DNA from: Lateolabrax maculatus
Lineage: Eukaryota; Chordata; Actinopteri; Acropomatiformes; Lateolabracidae
Assembly: GCA_031216445.1 (NCBI GenBank)
Contig: CM062212.1
Span: forward strand, 2,701,501 to 2,765,500
DNA: 64,000 nt
Direction of reading: 5' to 3'
This document shows, in pieces, positions 36,239 through 48,389 of the stretch. The translations under genes were made by a program, and so were the position numbers. Every line of letters starts with the position of its first letter. The first letter of the stretch is position 1. The notes beneath the pieces are model-generated. The model saw nothing but the letters and a program-made list of their open reading frames with translations, did no database searches and was not told where the DNA came from.

Positions 36239-39200
36239 TTACATACGGGAGACAGCACACAGTTTATGGGGTGAAGGGTTGAGGACGAAGCCCACACGTG
36301 GAGTCAGGTCCAGTTCATCCTCTGAAACTCCAGGTGGAGGAGAGAAACGAAAGTGCTGCAGCAGGGTGGTGAAGAAGATGAAGAGCTCCATCCTGGCCAG
36401 ACTCTCTCCCAGACAAATCCTGTGACCTGCAAGAGAGAATGAGGAGGAAAAAAGCGTCTGGTCATCCTCCAGTAGACTGAAGACTGACAGGAAGTGATGC
36501 TTGAGCTCACCAACCTGCAGAAAAAGGCATGAAGGCATCTCGCTTGACAAACTTCCCATCTTTGTCCAGGAAGTGGGCCGGATTAAAGGTGTGTGGGCTC
36601 TCCCACTCACTCTCATCATGAAGGACAGATGTCAACAGAGGATACACTGTGGTCCCCTGGAGACAACATAAACATTTAAAACTTTTCTGTATGATTATAT
36701 AATTATTTTCAAACTATTAAACAAATGGATGATGTTGGTGACCCCCTGACTTTTTATTCATCACCATCCAATACTTGGGTTTATGATCAAATACCTGCAA
36801 TACTATTGATGTTCCTGCTGAACAATATTTAGCCTCACAGAGTTCGACTTTCGACTCTCAGTCTTCTTAATTTAGTGCATCATTGTAATCTTTACTCACC
36901 TCCGGCTGATGCATTCTGCTTCAATATAAACTTCCTGTTTTAGTGTTTTGTTGGGTTTGATCGTCCGTATTCGTTGTTAATTCTGACCTTCTTAATGAAG
37001 TGACCCTGGAAGGTGACGTCTTGGCGTGTTCTGTGAGGCACTGCTATGGGGAGGATGTTGGCCAGTCTCTGTGTTTCATGGATGACGGCGTTGGTGAAGG
37101 GCAAGTTCGTCCTGTCCTCGATCTGAACCTGACGACTTCCTATCACACTGCTCAGCTCCTCCCGGACCTGGTCTGGAACAGAGGAAAAATGCTTTTTATT
37201 TTTAAGGTTGATCCTTTTAATGATCTAGCTTGGAAAGTATGTTTAAGTGAGGCAGCTGTGCACATTTACTGCTCCTTACCCTGTATATTTGGATATTTAG
37301 TCATAAGCAGAAGCGCCCATCTGAGTGTAGCTGCTGTCGTGTCAGTGCCAGCAGCAAACAGATGAATAACTGTCATCATGAGGTTTTCATTGTGGAAGTG
37401 ACTGCTGGTAATCTCAGGTTCCTGCACATGCAGAATAAATCAAAGAAAGCTGAATGAATTACTGAGCATCAGTAAGGATTATTTTGATTTTTGTATTTTC
37501 TGGCCTTAGTTGGGGGACCAAAAACACTAACTCCCACAAAAGACTGTACAGGTGCAGCTGCAATGTAACAAACAGAAATATCTAAAATCCAGACCGCAGT
37601 CAGAATTCCTGTTTTGCTCTCTGTGTCTTCGTTGCTGCACTGAAATACTTGATTAGGAACTCTGAGGTAAAAAATGGCACTCAAACAGTTACATCTAAAT
37701 CAAATACACATTTTAAATATTATTTAGAAATTAATTAACAGTAATGAGTTGAGTATTTGAAGTGTGAGCCACATGGCCCAAGTTAGATTCAAACATTACC
37801 AAAGCATTTAAAATATAATGCTTTAAATCCTAACTTGATAAATAAAATAAACAATAATAATATCAATTTGATAAATTATAAATGTACAAACCTTCAGATT
37901 TAGCTTTCTGACCAGAAAGGCATCCACAAAGCCTCTGCACATCTGTGGATTCAGAGTCTCCTTCAAATGACTGAACAGCCGTAAGTTCTGTTTCTCATTA
38001 GCAGCTTTCAACTTCATGATTTCCTTCCTTTCAGCAACCCATCTACCAATCCATGGGAACAGGTTGTACAACTGTAAACAACATATAGAAGTATCAGTAT
38101 TTAAAATAAAAAGATTTTTCCAGGTAATTTATATTCATTTCTATCCTATTTAGTCGCAAAAGTTTATGTATTATGTGTATTTAAATCAAAATGGTCAAAG
38201 TATTGAAATAAACCCACAAGCACTACACAACAGGCTGAGAGCAAATGATACACACAGATACATTTAAATATAAAATGATACCTGTACTGAAGGGGAGCCT
38301 GCAAGTTGAATGGTTTTGCATGTGCGTTCTACCAGAGACGTGAACTCTTGATCATCAAATTCAAATCTGCTGCCATAGACCATGGAGCAGATAATATTAG
38401 AGACTGTATAGTAGATCGGTTGGGTCGTATCAAAAGCTTCTCCTGCAACAAGGGAAACAGGAAAAAACTCAAATCATGATGTTTTCTCTTTTCAGAAAAT
38501 GTTATTCATATAGTTGATTATAATATTAAGGCATTTACCTTTGAATTTCTTAATCTCTTCAATGAGGTGGTGACATTCATCAATGATTTTGTCCTCACTA
38601 GCCTTCTTGCCCATCCCAAAGTCTCTCAGGTTCATCAAGGCAAACCGCCTCATCTCTTTCCATGAATCTCCATTAGACCATAAAACCCCTAAGATGTGTT
38701 TCATCAAAATATGTTAAATAAGTGACTGCTTATAACTGAACCATGTAAACGTTTTCAAAAAGTTAAGTAAGATAGAATAATGGTTTTGAAAAAGGTCTTT
38801 TTAAAAAAATATATCTTTACCATGTCCTTGACTAAACTCATGCACTATTTGCATTGGATCTCTGTCTCCAAACTCATCAGCACAGTTGACAAGGGCCTCC
38901 TTCACCGTCTTGTATCCTGCCAGGACCACCACTTTCTTGGGTCCAAAATAGACGGTGAACACTGATCCATATTTCTTGGAAAACTAAGAACAGCAGCTTA
39001 TATTAGGGGTATTGTCTTGCACGCGCAACACACACACAACCAGGAGAGCAGACAAAACAAACCAAGTAAAAACCTACTCCAGCCACTTCCTCACCTCCAG
39101 TAATGTGTTGTAGGGTCTCTTGAGGTCCAGTTGCAGCAGGTTCCCGAGCACAGGAAGCGGTCTGGGTCCTGGAGGCTCCTTCAGGTCCTCCCGGGAGCTG

Positions 39201-39301
39201 AAGCTGGAGGAGGAGACGAGGAAGACGAGCAGCAGGACCACCAGAACCCCCAACAGGGAGACGGGACTGGATGACTGAAGAAAAACATCTAATATCCCCA
39301 T
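36239..39301 (-). CDS. CYP2K: CYP2K-like cytochrome P450, gene 1, complete (505 aa)
   Basis: Nine exons in transcription order: 39301-39095, 38983-38821, 38688-38539, 38442-38282, 38071-37892, 37421-37280, 37172-36988, 36656-36515, 36426-36239. Sizes 207/163/150/161/180/142/185/142/188 match the CYP2 family pattern and all joins keep phase. The protein has an N-terminal anchor (about residues 15-33, VSLLGVLVVLLLVFLVSSSS), the proline hinge PPGPRPLPVLGN, helix-C WKEMRR, I-helix AAGTDTTA, K-helix ExxR as ETQR, and the haem loop FSAGHRICLG with the axial Cys. It closely resembles CYP2K of fish (from memory). Expected role: ER-bound NADPH-cytochrome P450 reductase-dependent monooxygenation of fatty acids or xenobiotics; substrate unknown. 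The 3' third is almost duplicated at 40591-41524. No inactivating change was seen. Confidence 0.92.
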
Positions 39302-40384
39302 GACTTTAAACCAAAATGTGTTTTGATGTTGCAAACGCACTGACAAAATCAAGTTTCCTTATGGAGCATCTAGCCCTCTGAGCGTTTTAGTAATGATAGA
39401 TATCTCTTGTGGCTGCCAGTTTAAGGGGAGGGATGACATGTGGATAAGTTCACTGACAAGTAAAGTAAATATTTGTTGTTTGGTCTTTTCAGGTCAGTGT
39501 TCTAAATGTTGACTTATGTTACTTGTTTTTTTAATTGATGTGTGAGTGCGGGTCTCTATACAAACTGCAGAGATAATTTTCTGCAGTTTAAGCTGCTTCC
39601 ACACTGAGCCATGATGATGGCTTATATCTGTGTACTGTTGGTGAAGTGCTCATCATGCTACAGGAGTTTTTGTTATTTGTTAGTTGTTACAAAGGTCAAT
39701 GGGTTGTCTTGTTTCTGGAACAAGAATGTAGCACTTCACTGACTGAGAAAACACTGAACAACACTGCCAGTGAACGGATTGATGCAGCATTGTTTATTGT
39801 CGATAAATATCACAAATAATTATTATCTTCATTTTGCATCACAAGTAACAAGATATGCATTTTTTGATCATGATGGAGCATATATTCATTATGATTCTGC
39901 TCTGCAGGCATCTTCAGTAGCAGAACCATGTAAAAAGCAGATGAATTTGCTACGATACTCTAACTTGTGAAGAGATGAGGCTTAAAGCTGCGTTCCAGAC
40001 AACTCAAAAGTCAGGATTTTCCCGCCTCCTTCTAGTAAAAGTCAAAGTCGGTGTTTCTTCTTGTAAACTGGGGGCAGATCCAGCTACCCCTTGTCTTACG
40101 TCACACATCAATGGCAGCACCCACTGAGGCGCTTATTGTAAATGGTAGACCATCAACCACAAAGCAACTTTAAGTGTATTTGCCTGTATCTTATTAAATG
40201 AATTGATGATAAAGATGAATACAAACTGAAACAATATTGTGTACTTACTAAACTAAAATAAAATTTAAAAAAAATATATACAGGAAGTTTGATTAGAGTC
40301 TGCGATTTGGGTCAAATTTGTCAACACAAGAAGCATGAGGAGGCATTGGTGAATGTTTATTGAGATGTCTACATGACTGCCTGA

Positions 40385-40580
40385 TAAATACCCCCATATT
40401 ATAATAATAAAAAAATAAACCTTATACTGAAACTAAAAAAGACTGAACATTTTTAACGAATGAAAACAAAACTAACATGAGAAAACCCACTCTGGAAACT
40501 AACTGAAACTAAACTGAATTAAAAACAAAATTTAAATCGAAATTAAAATAAAAATGAATGAAAACTAGAACACTATAATA
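40385..40580. repeat. A-rich (AAACT/AAAT)-type degenerate repeat
   Basis: Repeated AAACTAA, GAAACTAA and AAAATAAA-like units abut the 3' end of the partial CYP2K copy and may be linked to the duplication breakpoint. The region 39302-40384 holds the gene 1 upstream flank and no recognised gene. Confidence 0.55.
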
Positions 40581-40590
40581 ACTTTGCTGC

Positions 40591-41624
40591 TCACATACAT
40601 GAGACAGCACACAGTTTATGGGGTAAAGGGTTGAGGACGAAGCCCACACGTGGAGTCAGGTCCAGTTCATCCTCTGAAACTCCAGGTGGAGGAGAGAAAC
40701 GAAAGTGCTGCAGCAGGGTGGTGAAGAAGATGAAGAGCTCCATCCTGGCCAGAGTCTCTCCCAGACAAATCCTGTGACCTGAAAGAGAGAATGAGGAGGA
40801 AAAAAGCGTCAGGTCATCCTCCAGTAGACTGAAGACTGACAGGAAGTGATGCTTGAGCTCACCAACCTGCAGAAAAAGGCATGAAGGCATCTCGCTTGAC
40901 AAACTTCCCATCTTTGTCCAGGAAGTGGGCCGGATTAAAGGTGTGTGGGCTCTCCCACTCACTCTCATCATGAAGGACAGATGTCAACAGAGGATACACT
41001 GTGGTCCCCTGGAGACAACATAAACATTTAAAACTTTTCTGTATGATTATATAATTATTTTCAAACTATTAAACAAATGGATGATGTTGGTGACCCCCTG
41101 ACTTTTTATTCATCACCATCCAATACTTGGGTTTATGATCAAATACCTGCAATACTATAGATGTTCCTGCTGAACAATATTTAGCCTCACAGAGTTCGAC
41201 TTTCGACTCTCAGTCTTCTTAATTTAGTGCATCATTGTAATCTTTACTCACCTCAGGCTGATGCATTCTGCTTCAATATAAACTTCCTGTTTTAGTGTTT
41301 TGTTGGGTTTGATCGTCCGTATTCGTTGTTAATTCTGACCTTCTTAATGAAGTGACCCTGGAAGGTGACGTCTTGGCGTGTTCTGTGAGGCACTGCTATG
41401 GGGAGGATGTTGGCCAGTCTCTGTGTTTCATGGATGACGGCGTTGGTGAAGGGCAAGTTCGTCCTGTCCTCGATCTGAACCTGACGACTTCCTATCACAC
41501 TGCTCAGCTCCTCCCGGACCTGGTCTGGAACAGAGGAAAAATGCTTTTTATTTTTAAGGTGGATCCTTTTAATGATGTAGCTTGGAAAGCATGTTTAAGT
41601 GAGGAAAATATCTAATGTCCCCAT
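40591..41624 (-). pseudogene. Partial CYP2K-like copy: start-codon region joined to exons 7-9
   Basis: Exons 7 (41524-41340), 8 (41008-40867) and 9 (40778-40591) and their introns follow gene 1 at a constant offset of 4352 bases, with only a few changes (TLARM for SLARM, PLPHKL for PSPHKL, SCM for SRM). About 80 bases upstream of exon 7 the match stops at 41604 and the sequence passes into a first-exon start (minus ATG at 41624, MGTLDIF, then LT-stop) and a CYP2K-type 5' flank. Exons 2-6 and almost all of exon 1 are missing. The remaining exons have no stops, but no P450 can be made. Confidence 0.85.
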
Positions 41625-41947
41625 GTTTCAAAAAAAGTGTCCTGAAGTTTGTAATGCACTGACAAAATAAGTTTTCTTCCGGAGCCTTTATTTCTGTCAG
41701 TGTTTGTGTATGGGGGATGTTTTTTGTAGCTTATGCACAGCCAAAGGGGAGGGACAAACTGTATAAAGATTAAAGTGCAACTACAGGCAAATTGCTGTTT
41801 GATCTTCTCAGGTCAGTGGTCTTTGAAATTTGATTGTTACAGAGTCACAGTGAAATCTGCTGCTATAAGACCATGGAACTATTATACAAATTATTGTATG
41901 CAAGTTCTGTGTTGTTTTATCCATTTTCCTTTTGTTCTCTCTCACAG

Positions 41948-42755
41948 GTCACAGGATTTGTCTTGGAGAGTGTCTGGCCAGGATGGAACTCTTCATCTGC
42001 TTCATCTATAATTGACAAAACTGTGCAAAACTTAAAACTTACAATACAACAACAAAATATGAACTACTGTAAGGTTTAGTTTAGGATAATGGGACGGGCA
42101 AGAAGGCATGTGAGGACAAAATCATTGATGAATGTCACCACCTCATTGAAGAGATTAAGAAAAGGAAAAGTCATATTATTATAATCAAGTCATTATTACA
42201 TAGGGTTATTATAATAATTATAATGTTATTATAATATTAATATGATTTACATTTGTTTTCCTGTTTCCCTTGTTGCAGGAGAAGCTTTTGATCCGACCCA
42301 ACCAATCTACTATACAGCCTCTAATATTATCTGCTCCATGGTCTATGGCAGCAGATTTGAATATTTTGATCCAGAGTTTACGTCCCTGGTATATCACAGG
42401 CATGGTGAACTTATGGTCTCCCCTGCGATTATGGTCTTATATTTATATTTTTGTGCACATAAACTGTTGCACCTGGAATGAAGAGATCATTTCCTTTTTC
42501 AATCTCCTAGTAAAATCTGTGTTAAATATTATTATAAAAAGTGATACATGTGTATTTTTCGACAGGTGTACAACGTGTTCCCGTGGTTCTGTAAATGGAT
42601 TGCTAACAGGAAGGAATTCCTCAGATTGGGTGCTGCCAATAAGAAACTGAATTTAGAGCTGTTCAGGCGTTTGAAGGAGACCTTCACACACAGATGTGCA
42701 GAGACTTTGTGGACGCCTTTCTGATCCGAAAGCAAAATATTGGGCCTATCTATGG
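41948..42755 (+). pseudogene. Scrambled CYP2K-like pseudogene on the opposite strand (exon pieces 9-3-4-5)
   Basis: On the + strand four P450 pieces occur in abnormal order. An exon 9 start (41948 to about 42003, GHRICLGECLARMELFI, then broken) is followed by part of exon 3 (about 42090-42166, GKKA to HHLIEEIKK). Then come exon 4 (42279 to about 42400, GEAFDPTQPIYY to FEYFDPEF) and exon 5 (42566 to about 42745, VYNVFPWFCKWIANRKEF). Exon 5 carries a small deletion near LKET that shifts the frame. The exon 3-5 part, with introns, is an inverted copy of gene 2 (46539-47200). It is clearly non-functional. Confidence 0.82.
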
Positions 42756-42774
42756 CCCTAACATTAGATTTTAA

Positions 42775-43130
42775 GGGGTAAAACCCGTCACCTCATTCTT
42801 AGTACAGTCATAAGCGTGTACTAATGGCTCGACATGATCACAGCAGTGACTTCTCTTCTGGTTCTCGAGGTTTCCAAGCATGTTAAGCAGGGTCCTGTTG
42901 AAACGTTCAGCGGGGTTCCCTCTTGGGTGATAGGGGGTGGTTCTTATTTTATACGCAGTTCTTTTATCGTTCGAGACTCAAAGTTTGGACCTTGATCGCT
43001 ATGGAGCCTCTCAGGGATGCCGCAGTGGACAAAGAAGTTGTCTCATAAACACTTAGCTACAGCTGAGCCTTTTGGTTTGGGGTAGGGATGGCCACTGCGT
43101 ACTTTGTAAAGTGGTGACCAGAATATCTCT
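42775..43130 (-). mobile_element. LTR (Gypsy-type) retrotransposon integrase relic
   Basis: Conceptual minus-strand translation in broken frames recalls a Ty3/Gypsy integrase core: a HFTKYAVAIP-like segment, a serine-rich GIPE/LHSDQG-like part and an HPRGNPVERFN-like part, each with stops and shifts. No LTRs or other Pol domains were located nearby. The bases from 43140 to 43435 may belong to the same insertion. It is an old dead copy and is only described here. Confidence 0.62.
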
Positions 43131-43439
43131 GGTGTTACATTGGGCAGATTCCAGGCTCCAGAGTTTTTTCCAATCAGACTCCATCTGGTTGATCACTTCT
43201 TGGATACCAACATCAGCTCAGTAGCTGTGAGATGGGGGATGAAGGACAAACCACCAAGCTGATCTTCATCTCCAGCGTTTATTGGTTTGGCCTTTGGGTG
43301 ATGAGCAAGTGACATAACTAAGGTGGTGCTGGGCGATGCCCCTGTAGGCTCATTGTCAACAGTGTAATAGACCAAGTGTTTCTCACAGATGGCACTTCTG
43401 CATTGGCTTCACTTTTCAGACCCGGAGGTTGCCGCTTGT

Positions 43440-45110
43440 TTTTACTGCATAAAAGTTGTGGAAAGGTAATCACAGTTAATGTGTATACAAAGCAATAGAC
43501 TTTAACTTTAAGGGACAGAATGTGGTTTTGGTTAAATATTGAAAACTTTGATGTAAAAATCCCATCATATCCGTTTATAATGTATCTGCAAAGTTTCTAA
43601 ATGTTCATGCTAAACTTATGTACAGTAAAAAGAGGTACAGTTATACTTCATGGACTGGAAAAAACACTTCAGTGGACATAAACCACACAGCAATTATTTT
43701 TCTCCTGTTTCACAAAAACAACAGGAGCAGTTGGGATGAGGTCAGCACCTCCAAGTTGTTCGCTGCGGTACTGTTGGAAAACTTCACACTTCAGGTAGAA
43801 AGAGAGTCGCTGCCCCAGAGGTCAGATGTCTTTAGGTCTTATTTATTGTGGACATCAAATAATACATTTTTATTTTGCAATTCAAGTTTCAAGAAAGCCA
43901 TTATTTGTAATAGTTTAAAGATGATTCAGCTCTGCAGACATGACAAGTAGCCACTGAAGAATGTCCACTTCTGGGACATGAGTCCTTCTAAAGCAGCAAT
44001 TCAAAACACATTTTCTTAATTACGTCATTGAAGCTAAACACAACGCTATTGCTATAACTACTTTTTAAGTTTTTGTGCCCTCCTCCTCCTCACTCACGGG
44101 GAACAGCACACAGTTTATGAGGTAAGGGGAGAAGGGCAAGGCGCAATTGTGGAGTCAGATCCAATTCATCCTCTGAAACTCCAGGTGGAGGAGTGAAACG
44201 AAATTGCTGCAGGAGGGTGCTGAAAAAGATGAAGAGCTCCATCTGGGCCAATCTCTCTCCAGGACACACTCTGTGACCTGCAAGACAGAACAAAGGAAAT
44301 AGCTTCAGATCAACTACCAGTAGACCAAAGACTGACGAGAAGTGATGCTTGAGTTCACCAACCTGCAGAAAAAGGCATGAAGGCATCTCGCTTGACAAAC
44401 TTCCCATCTTTGTCCAGGAAGTGGGCCGGATTAAAAGTGTGTGGGCTCTCCCACTCACTCTCATCATGAAGGACAGATGTCAACAGAGGATACACTGTGG
44501 TCCCCTGTGGACGATACAGAAATCCAAGAGATTTTCTATATGATAGATGATAGAATTCAAAACTCCCTTAAATGTTTCACACCCAGAAAATACATGAATA
44601 TGAATATGGCGGGCATAGTAGCTGTTTTATTCAGGCGGACCTTCTTAATGAAGTGACCCTGGAAGGTTACATCTTGGCTCGTTTTGTGAGGAACGGCCAT
44701 TGGGGCGATGCTGGCCCGTCGCTGTGTCTCATGGATGACGGCGTTGGTGAAGGGCAGGTACCTCCTGTCCACAAACTGCACTTGATGACCTCCCTTCACC
44801 CTGCTCAGCTCCTCCTGGACCTGGTCTGGAAGATGAAATGCTTTTGTTTTAATAAAGACCATTTTTGCACATAATGTGGCTTTGACTTTATGTTTTTCTG
44901 TGAAAATTGGGGATATCTTGAAATCCTTACCTTGTATTTTTGGATACTTGGCCATGAACAGAAGTCCCCATCTCAGTGTAGTTGCTGTTGTCTCAGTGCC
45001 GGCAGAAAACAGATTCATAACTGATGTCATCAGGTTTTCATTGTGGAAGTGGCTGTTCATAATCCCAGATTCCTGCAGGTAAAGATTTATCAGCGTAGCT
45101 CAATCTAATC
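43440..45110. repeat. Left arm of large inverted duplication (partner about 49380-51380)
   Basis: This arm contains exons 6-9 and the 3' flank of CYP2K gene 2. Its reverse complement is recognisable on the right: 45058-45105 matches 49381-49428, exon 6 is conserved, the flank at about 43545-43960 matches about 50400-50920, and 43440-43540 matches 51281-51380. Insertions and deletions interrupt the pairing. A polyadenylation signal for gene 2 (minus AATAAA) lies at 43868-43873. Confidence 0.8.
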
Positions 45111-46167
45111 CGAAAAGAAATTTTGTTTCCATGTTTTATTTAACAGAAAAATTAAACAATATGTTGGCCATCATTTGTTCTTTGATTTGTGCCTTTGGAA
45201 AGCCATTGCCAATAAATTTGTTTTTCCATAATGCTGTTTTGTTTTGAGGTGTCTTAACACCTTTCGTAATTGTGGGCAAATAATATGCATCACTAGTATA
45301 GACTTTATAAACAAAGTGGACGGAGCCACCGGGACGTCACACATTGGTTTGTGGACAGCAATTTTGAAGCCGCATTTTTCAGCATTTTCTTCCGTCGCAC
45401 TTTAGTTTTGTTTAGTTTGGAGTGACGAGAGGGTAGCGCTGCCTCTATCCTGATTGGCGGTCAGCATGGTAACGACTTGTCGCGGTAGCCCTGCCCTAAA
45501 GCATACGCTGCTGTCTCATCTATTTTACTCTAAAAATTGTGACCATAATTTATAACATGAACATCCTGCTGTACAGACGACATGAGACCATAAACTCATT
45601 AGGAAAATGTTTACTGAGGTAATTAATAAAGTGAGAAGTCGGTCATTTTCTCACTGACTTCTATACAATCAGACTTCTTTTTGCAACCTTCTTTTTGTGG
45701 AGTCCCCCCTTGCTGGCCATTAGAAAGAATGCCTTTTGAACAATAGCACACAGAAGAATCAAGTCTCACATAAAGCTGTTTTCCCTGCTCCCCTACAGAA
45801 TAAGGCTCAGTGGTGATTAAATATCCTCGGCCTTAAACAAATCATATGTCTAGTAGTACCTGTGTCGTGACAAATAAATGATTTAACAATCAAGACATCG
45901 TCAGACAAAATAAAAACAACTGCGACCAGAAGTGAAATCATACACTAATGCATTTACGTGTGCATGCATTTACAAACACTTGACCTCCACTTCATAGGTG
46001 GAAAGTTGTGGTTGCTACAGGGTGGGCACAGCTTTGTGGACCGATGAACACACCACTGAAAAAAGGGAACCTCTGCTTAGTGTGTGTGTGTGTGTCTTTC
46101 TACAAAGTTTGGCCACGTTACGTGAATACATTTGTTATAGGCCACTCCCACTTTTTGCCAGTTGGCA

Positions 46168-46212
<45 letters not shown>

Positions 46213-47934
46213 TCATGCCAAATTTCAGCCTCATAAAATGAAAATTGTGGCCACTAAAATGTGGGGAACAGAGCGACCTGTATAAAAAAATAAAGAAACA
46301 CAGGTTAATGACAGCAGCTGTGCTGTGAGATTGGCTTTAAGTGATGAAAGTTAGAAGCAAAAAAAGGTTGTCATATTCAGATCAGCCAAAAAGCATCTGT
46401 TACCACATTTAAATAAGCTGCAAACGTATATATATGCTGTTAAACTCTAATCTTATAAACTGCTGAAGAACACGATGCAGCTGGATGCTGTGCACAGTCA
46501 CAATCAAAATACACATTTTGATAAACATGTTTTCTAACCTCCAGATTTTGCTTTCGGACCAGAAAGGCGTCCACAAAGCCTCTGCACATCTGTGGATTGA
46601 GGGTCTCCTTCAAACGCCTGAACAGCTCTAAATTCAGTTTCTTATTGGCAGCACCCAATCTGAGGAATTCCTTCCTGTTAGCAATCCATTTACAGAACCA
46701 CGGGAACACGTTGTACACCTGTCGGAAAATACACATGTATCACTTTTTTACAATAATATTAAACACAGATTTTACTGGAAGTGAAAAAGGAAATTATCTC
46801 TTCATTCCAGATAAAACAGTTTATGTGCTATTTATTTAATATTTCAGTCACAGCACTGAAATTATAAACTTCACAAAAATATAAAATAATACCATTATGG
46901 AAGGGGAGCCCAGAAGATCAGTCGATCTTTGATCTACCAGGGATATAATGGCTGGATCATCATATTCAAATCTGCTGCCATAGACCATGGAGCAGAGAAT
47001 ATTAGAGACAGCATAGTATATTGGTCGGGTCGTATCAAAAGCTTCTCCTGAAACAAGGGAAACAAAAAAATAAAAAAATACATGATGTATTTTTGCTTAG
47101 AAAATGTTGTTATGTAATAATGACTTTATTATAATAATATGACTTTACCTTTGAATTTCTTAAGCTCTCCAATGAGGTGGTGACATTCATCAATGATTTT
47201 GTCCTCACTAGCCTTCTTGCCCATCCCAAAGTCTCTCAGGTTCATCAAGGCAAACCGCCTCATCGTTTTCCATGAATCTCCATTAGACCATATAATCCCT
47301 GAGTTGAAATAGTTAATAAATAAAATATGTTAAATACGCAACTGATGGTTGAAGGCTGTCAACATTAGTTAAAAGGTAAATAAAATAAAAAATAATTGGG
47401 AAAAATATGTTTTTGTTTCTCTTCTTACCATGTCCTTGATTGAATTCATCCATAATTAGCATTGAATCTCTGTGTCCAAACTCTTCAGCACAGTTGACAA
47501 GTGCCTTCTTCACCGTCTTGTATCCTGCCAGGACCACCACTTTCTTGGGTCCAAAGTAAACGGTGAACACTGATCCATATTTCTTGGCAAACTGACAGAA
47601 AGGGAAAACTGTCTTCACATTCTCATTTTACACACAAAGAAAACAAGGTGATAGTAGGAGCGTCTGTTGCTGTCTGTACTGCAGACACAACAAACTACAA
47701 AGAAGACTAATCCAGGCTATGCCTCACCTCCAGGAAATTGATGTGCAATCTCTTGAGGTCCAGTTGCAGCAGGTTACCAAGCACAGGAAGCGGTCTGGGT
47801 CCTGGAGGCTCCTTCAGGTCCTCCCGGGAGCTGAAGCTGGAGGAGGAGACGAGGAAGACGAGCAGCAGGACCACCAGAACCCCCAACAGGGAGACAGAAC
47901 TGATGGACTGGAGAAACAGATCTAATGTCCCCAT
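44090..47934 (-). CDS. CYP2K: CYP2K-like cytochrome P450, gene 2, complete (503 aa)
   Basis: Nine exons: 47934-47728, 47591-47429, 47298-47149, 47047-46893, 46718-46539, 45072-44931, 44825-44641, 44504-44363, 44277-44090. Exon 4 is 155 instead of 161 bases, an in-frame loss of two codons, so the protein has 503 residues. Key sites are present: membrane anchor in exon 1, hinge PPGPRPLPVLGN, helix-C WKTMRR, I-helix SAGTETTA, ETQR, and haem loop FSAGHRVCPG, where Pro replaces the Leu seen in genes 1 and 3. It is the most divergent of the three intact genes (VKGGHQVQF in exon 7; C-terminus CAVPRE). Intron 5 (45073-46538) contains a dispersed repeat and a CA tract. Expected to be an ER monooxygenase; substrate unknown. 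Confidence 0.9.
45290..45720. repeat. Dispersed teleost-type repeat in CYP2K gene 2 intron 5
   Basis: Recognised from memory by ACCATAAACTCATTAGGAAA, GACTTCTATACAATCAGACT and TTTTTGCAACC near its end. No coding content. A (CA)n tract follows at about 46173-46210. Confidence 0.55.
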
Positions 47935-48272
47935 GATTAAAAGCAAATCATGTGCACTATATGATCTGAATTTCCTCCCCTGCAACCTCAGGATCTGTGT
48001 GTATTCTGGCAGAGATTCATTATGTACCTGGAAGAGAGGGTAGATACACAGAGGATGATGAGGGAGGAGGCATATGCTCTGGAAAAGTTTATTTACTAAC
48101 TAGTAAATCATTATGTAGAAAAGTAAATCAAAGTCAGTAGTACCTGTGCCATGACAAATGCTGTTCTGACCAGCAGTGATTAATGAGCTAAAATCATTAA
48201 CTAATGTAATAAAAAGTAAAAAACAAGAAAACGCAAATTCGCAATAGCTGTGACCACATACACTAACGTAAA

Positions 48273-48351
48273 GGCTGGATCATCATATCCCAGTCTGCTG
48301 CCATACCCCATGGCTGTATTTTATTCGGGTCGTATCAAAAGTTTCTCCTGC
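48273..48351 (-). pseudogene. CYP2K exon 4 relic
   Basis: About 80 bases upstream of gene 2 resemble exon 4 with an internal deletion: TATCAAAAGTTTCTCCTGCA matches the exon start, and CTGCTGCCATACCCCATGG and GGCTGGATCATCATAT match exon 4 of gene 2. No other exon accompanies it. Confidence 0.6.
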
Positions 48352-48389
48352 AAAAACAGGAAAAAACACTACATGTCCCCATAAACACA

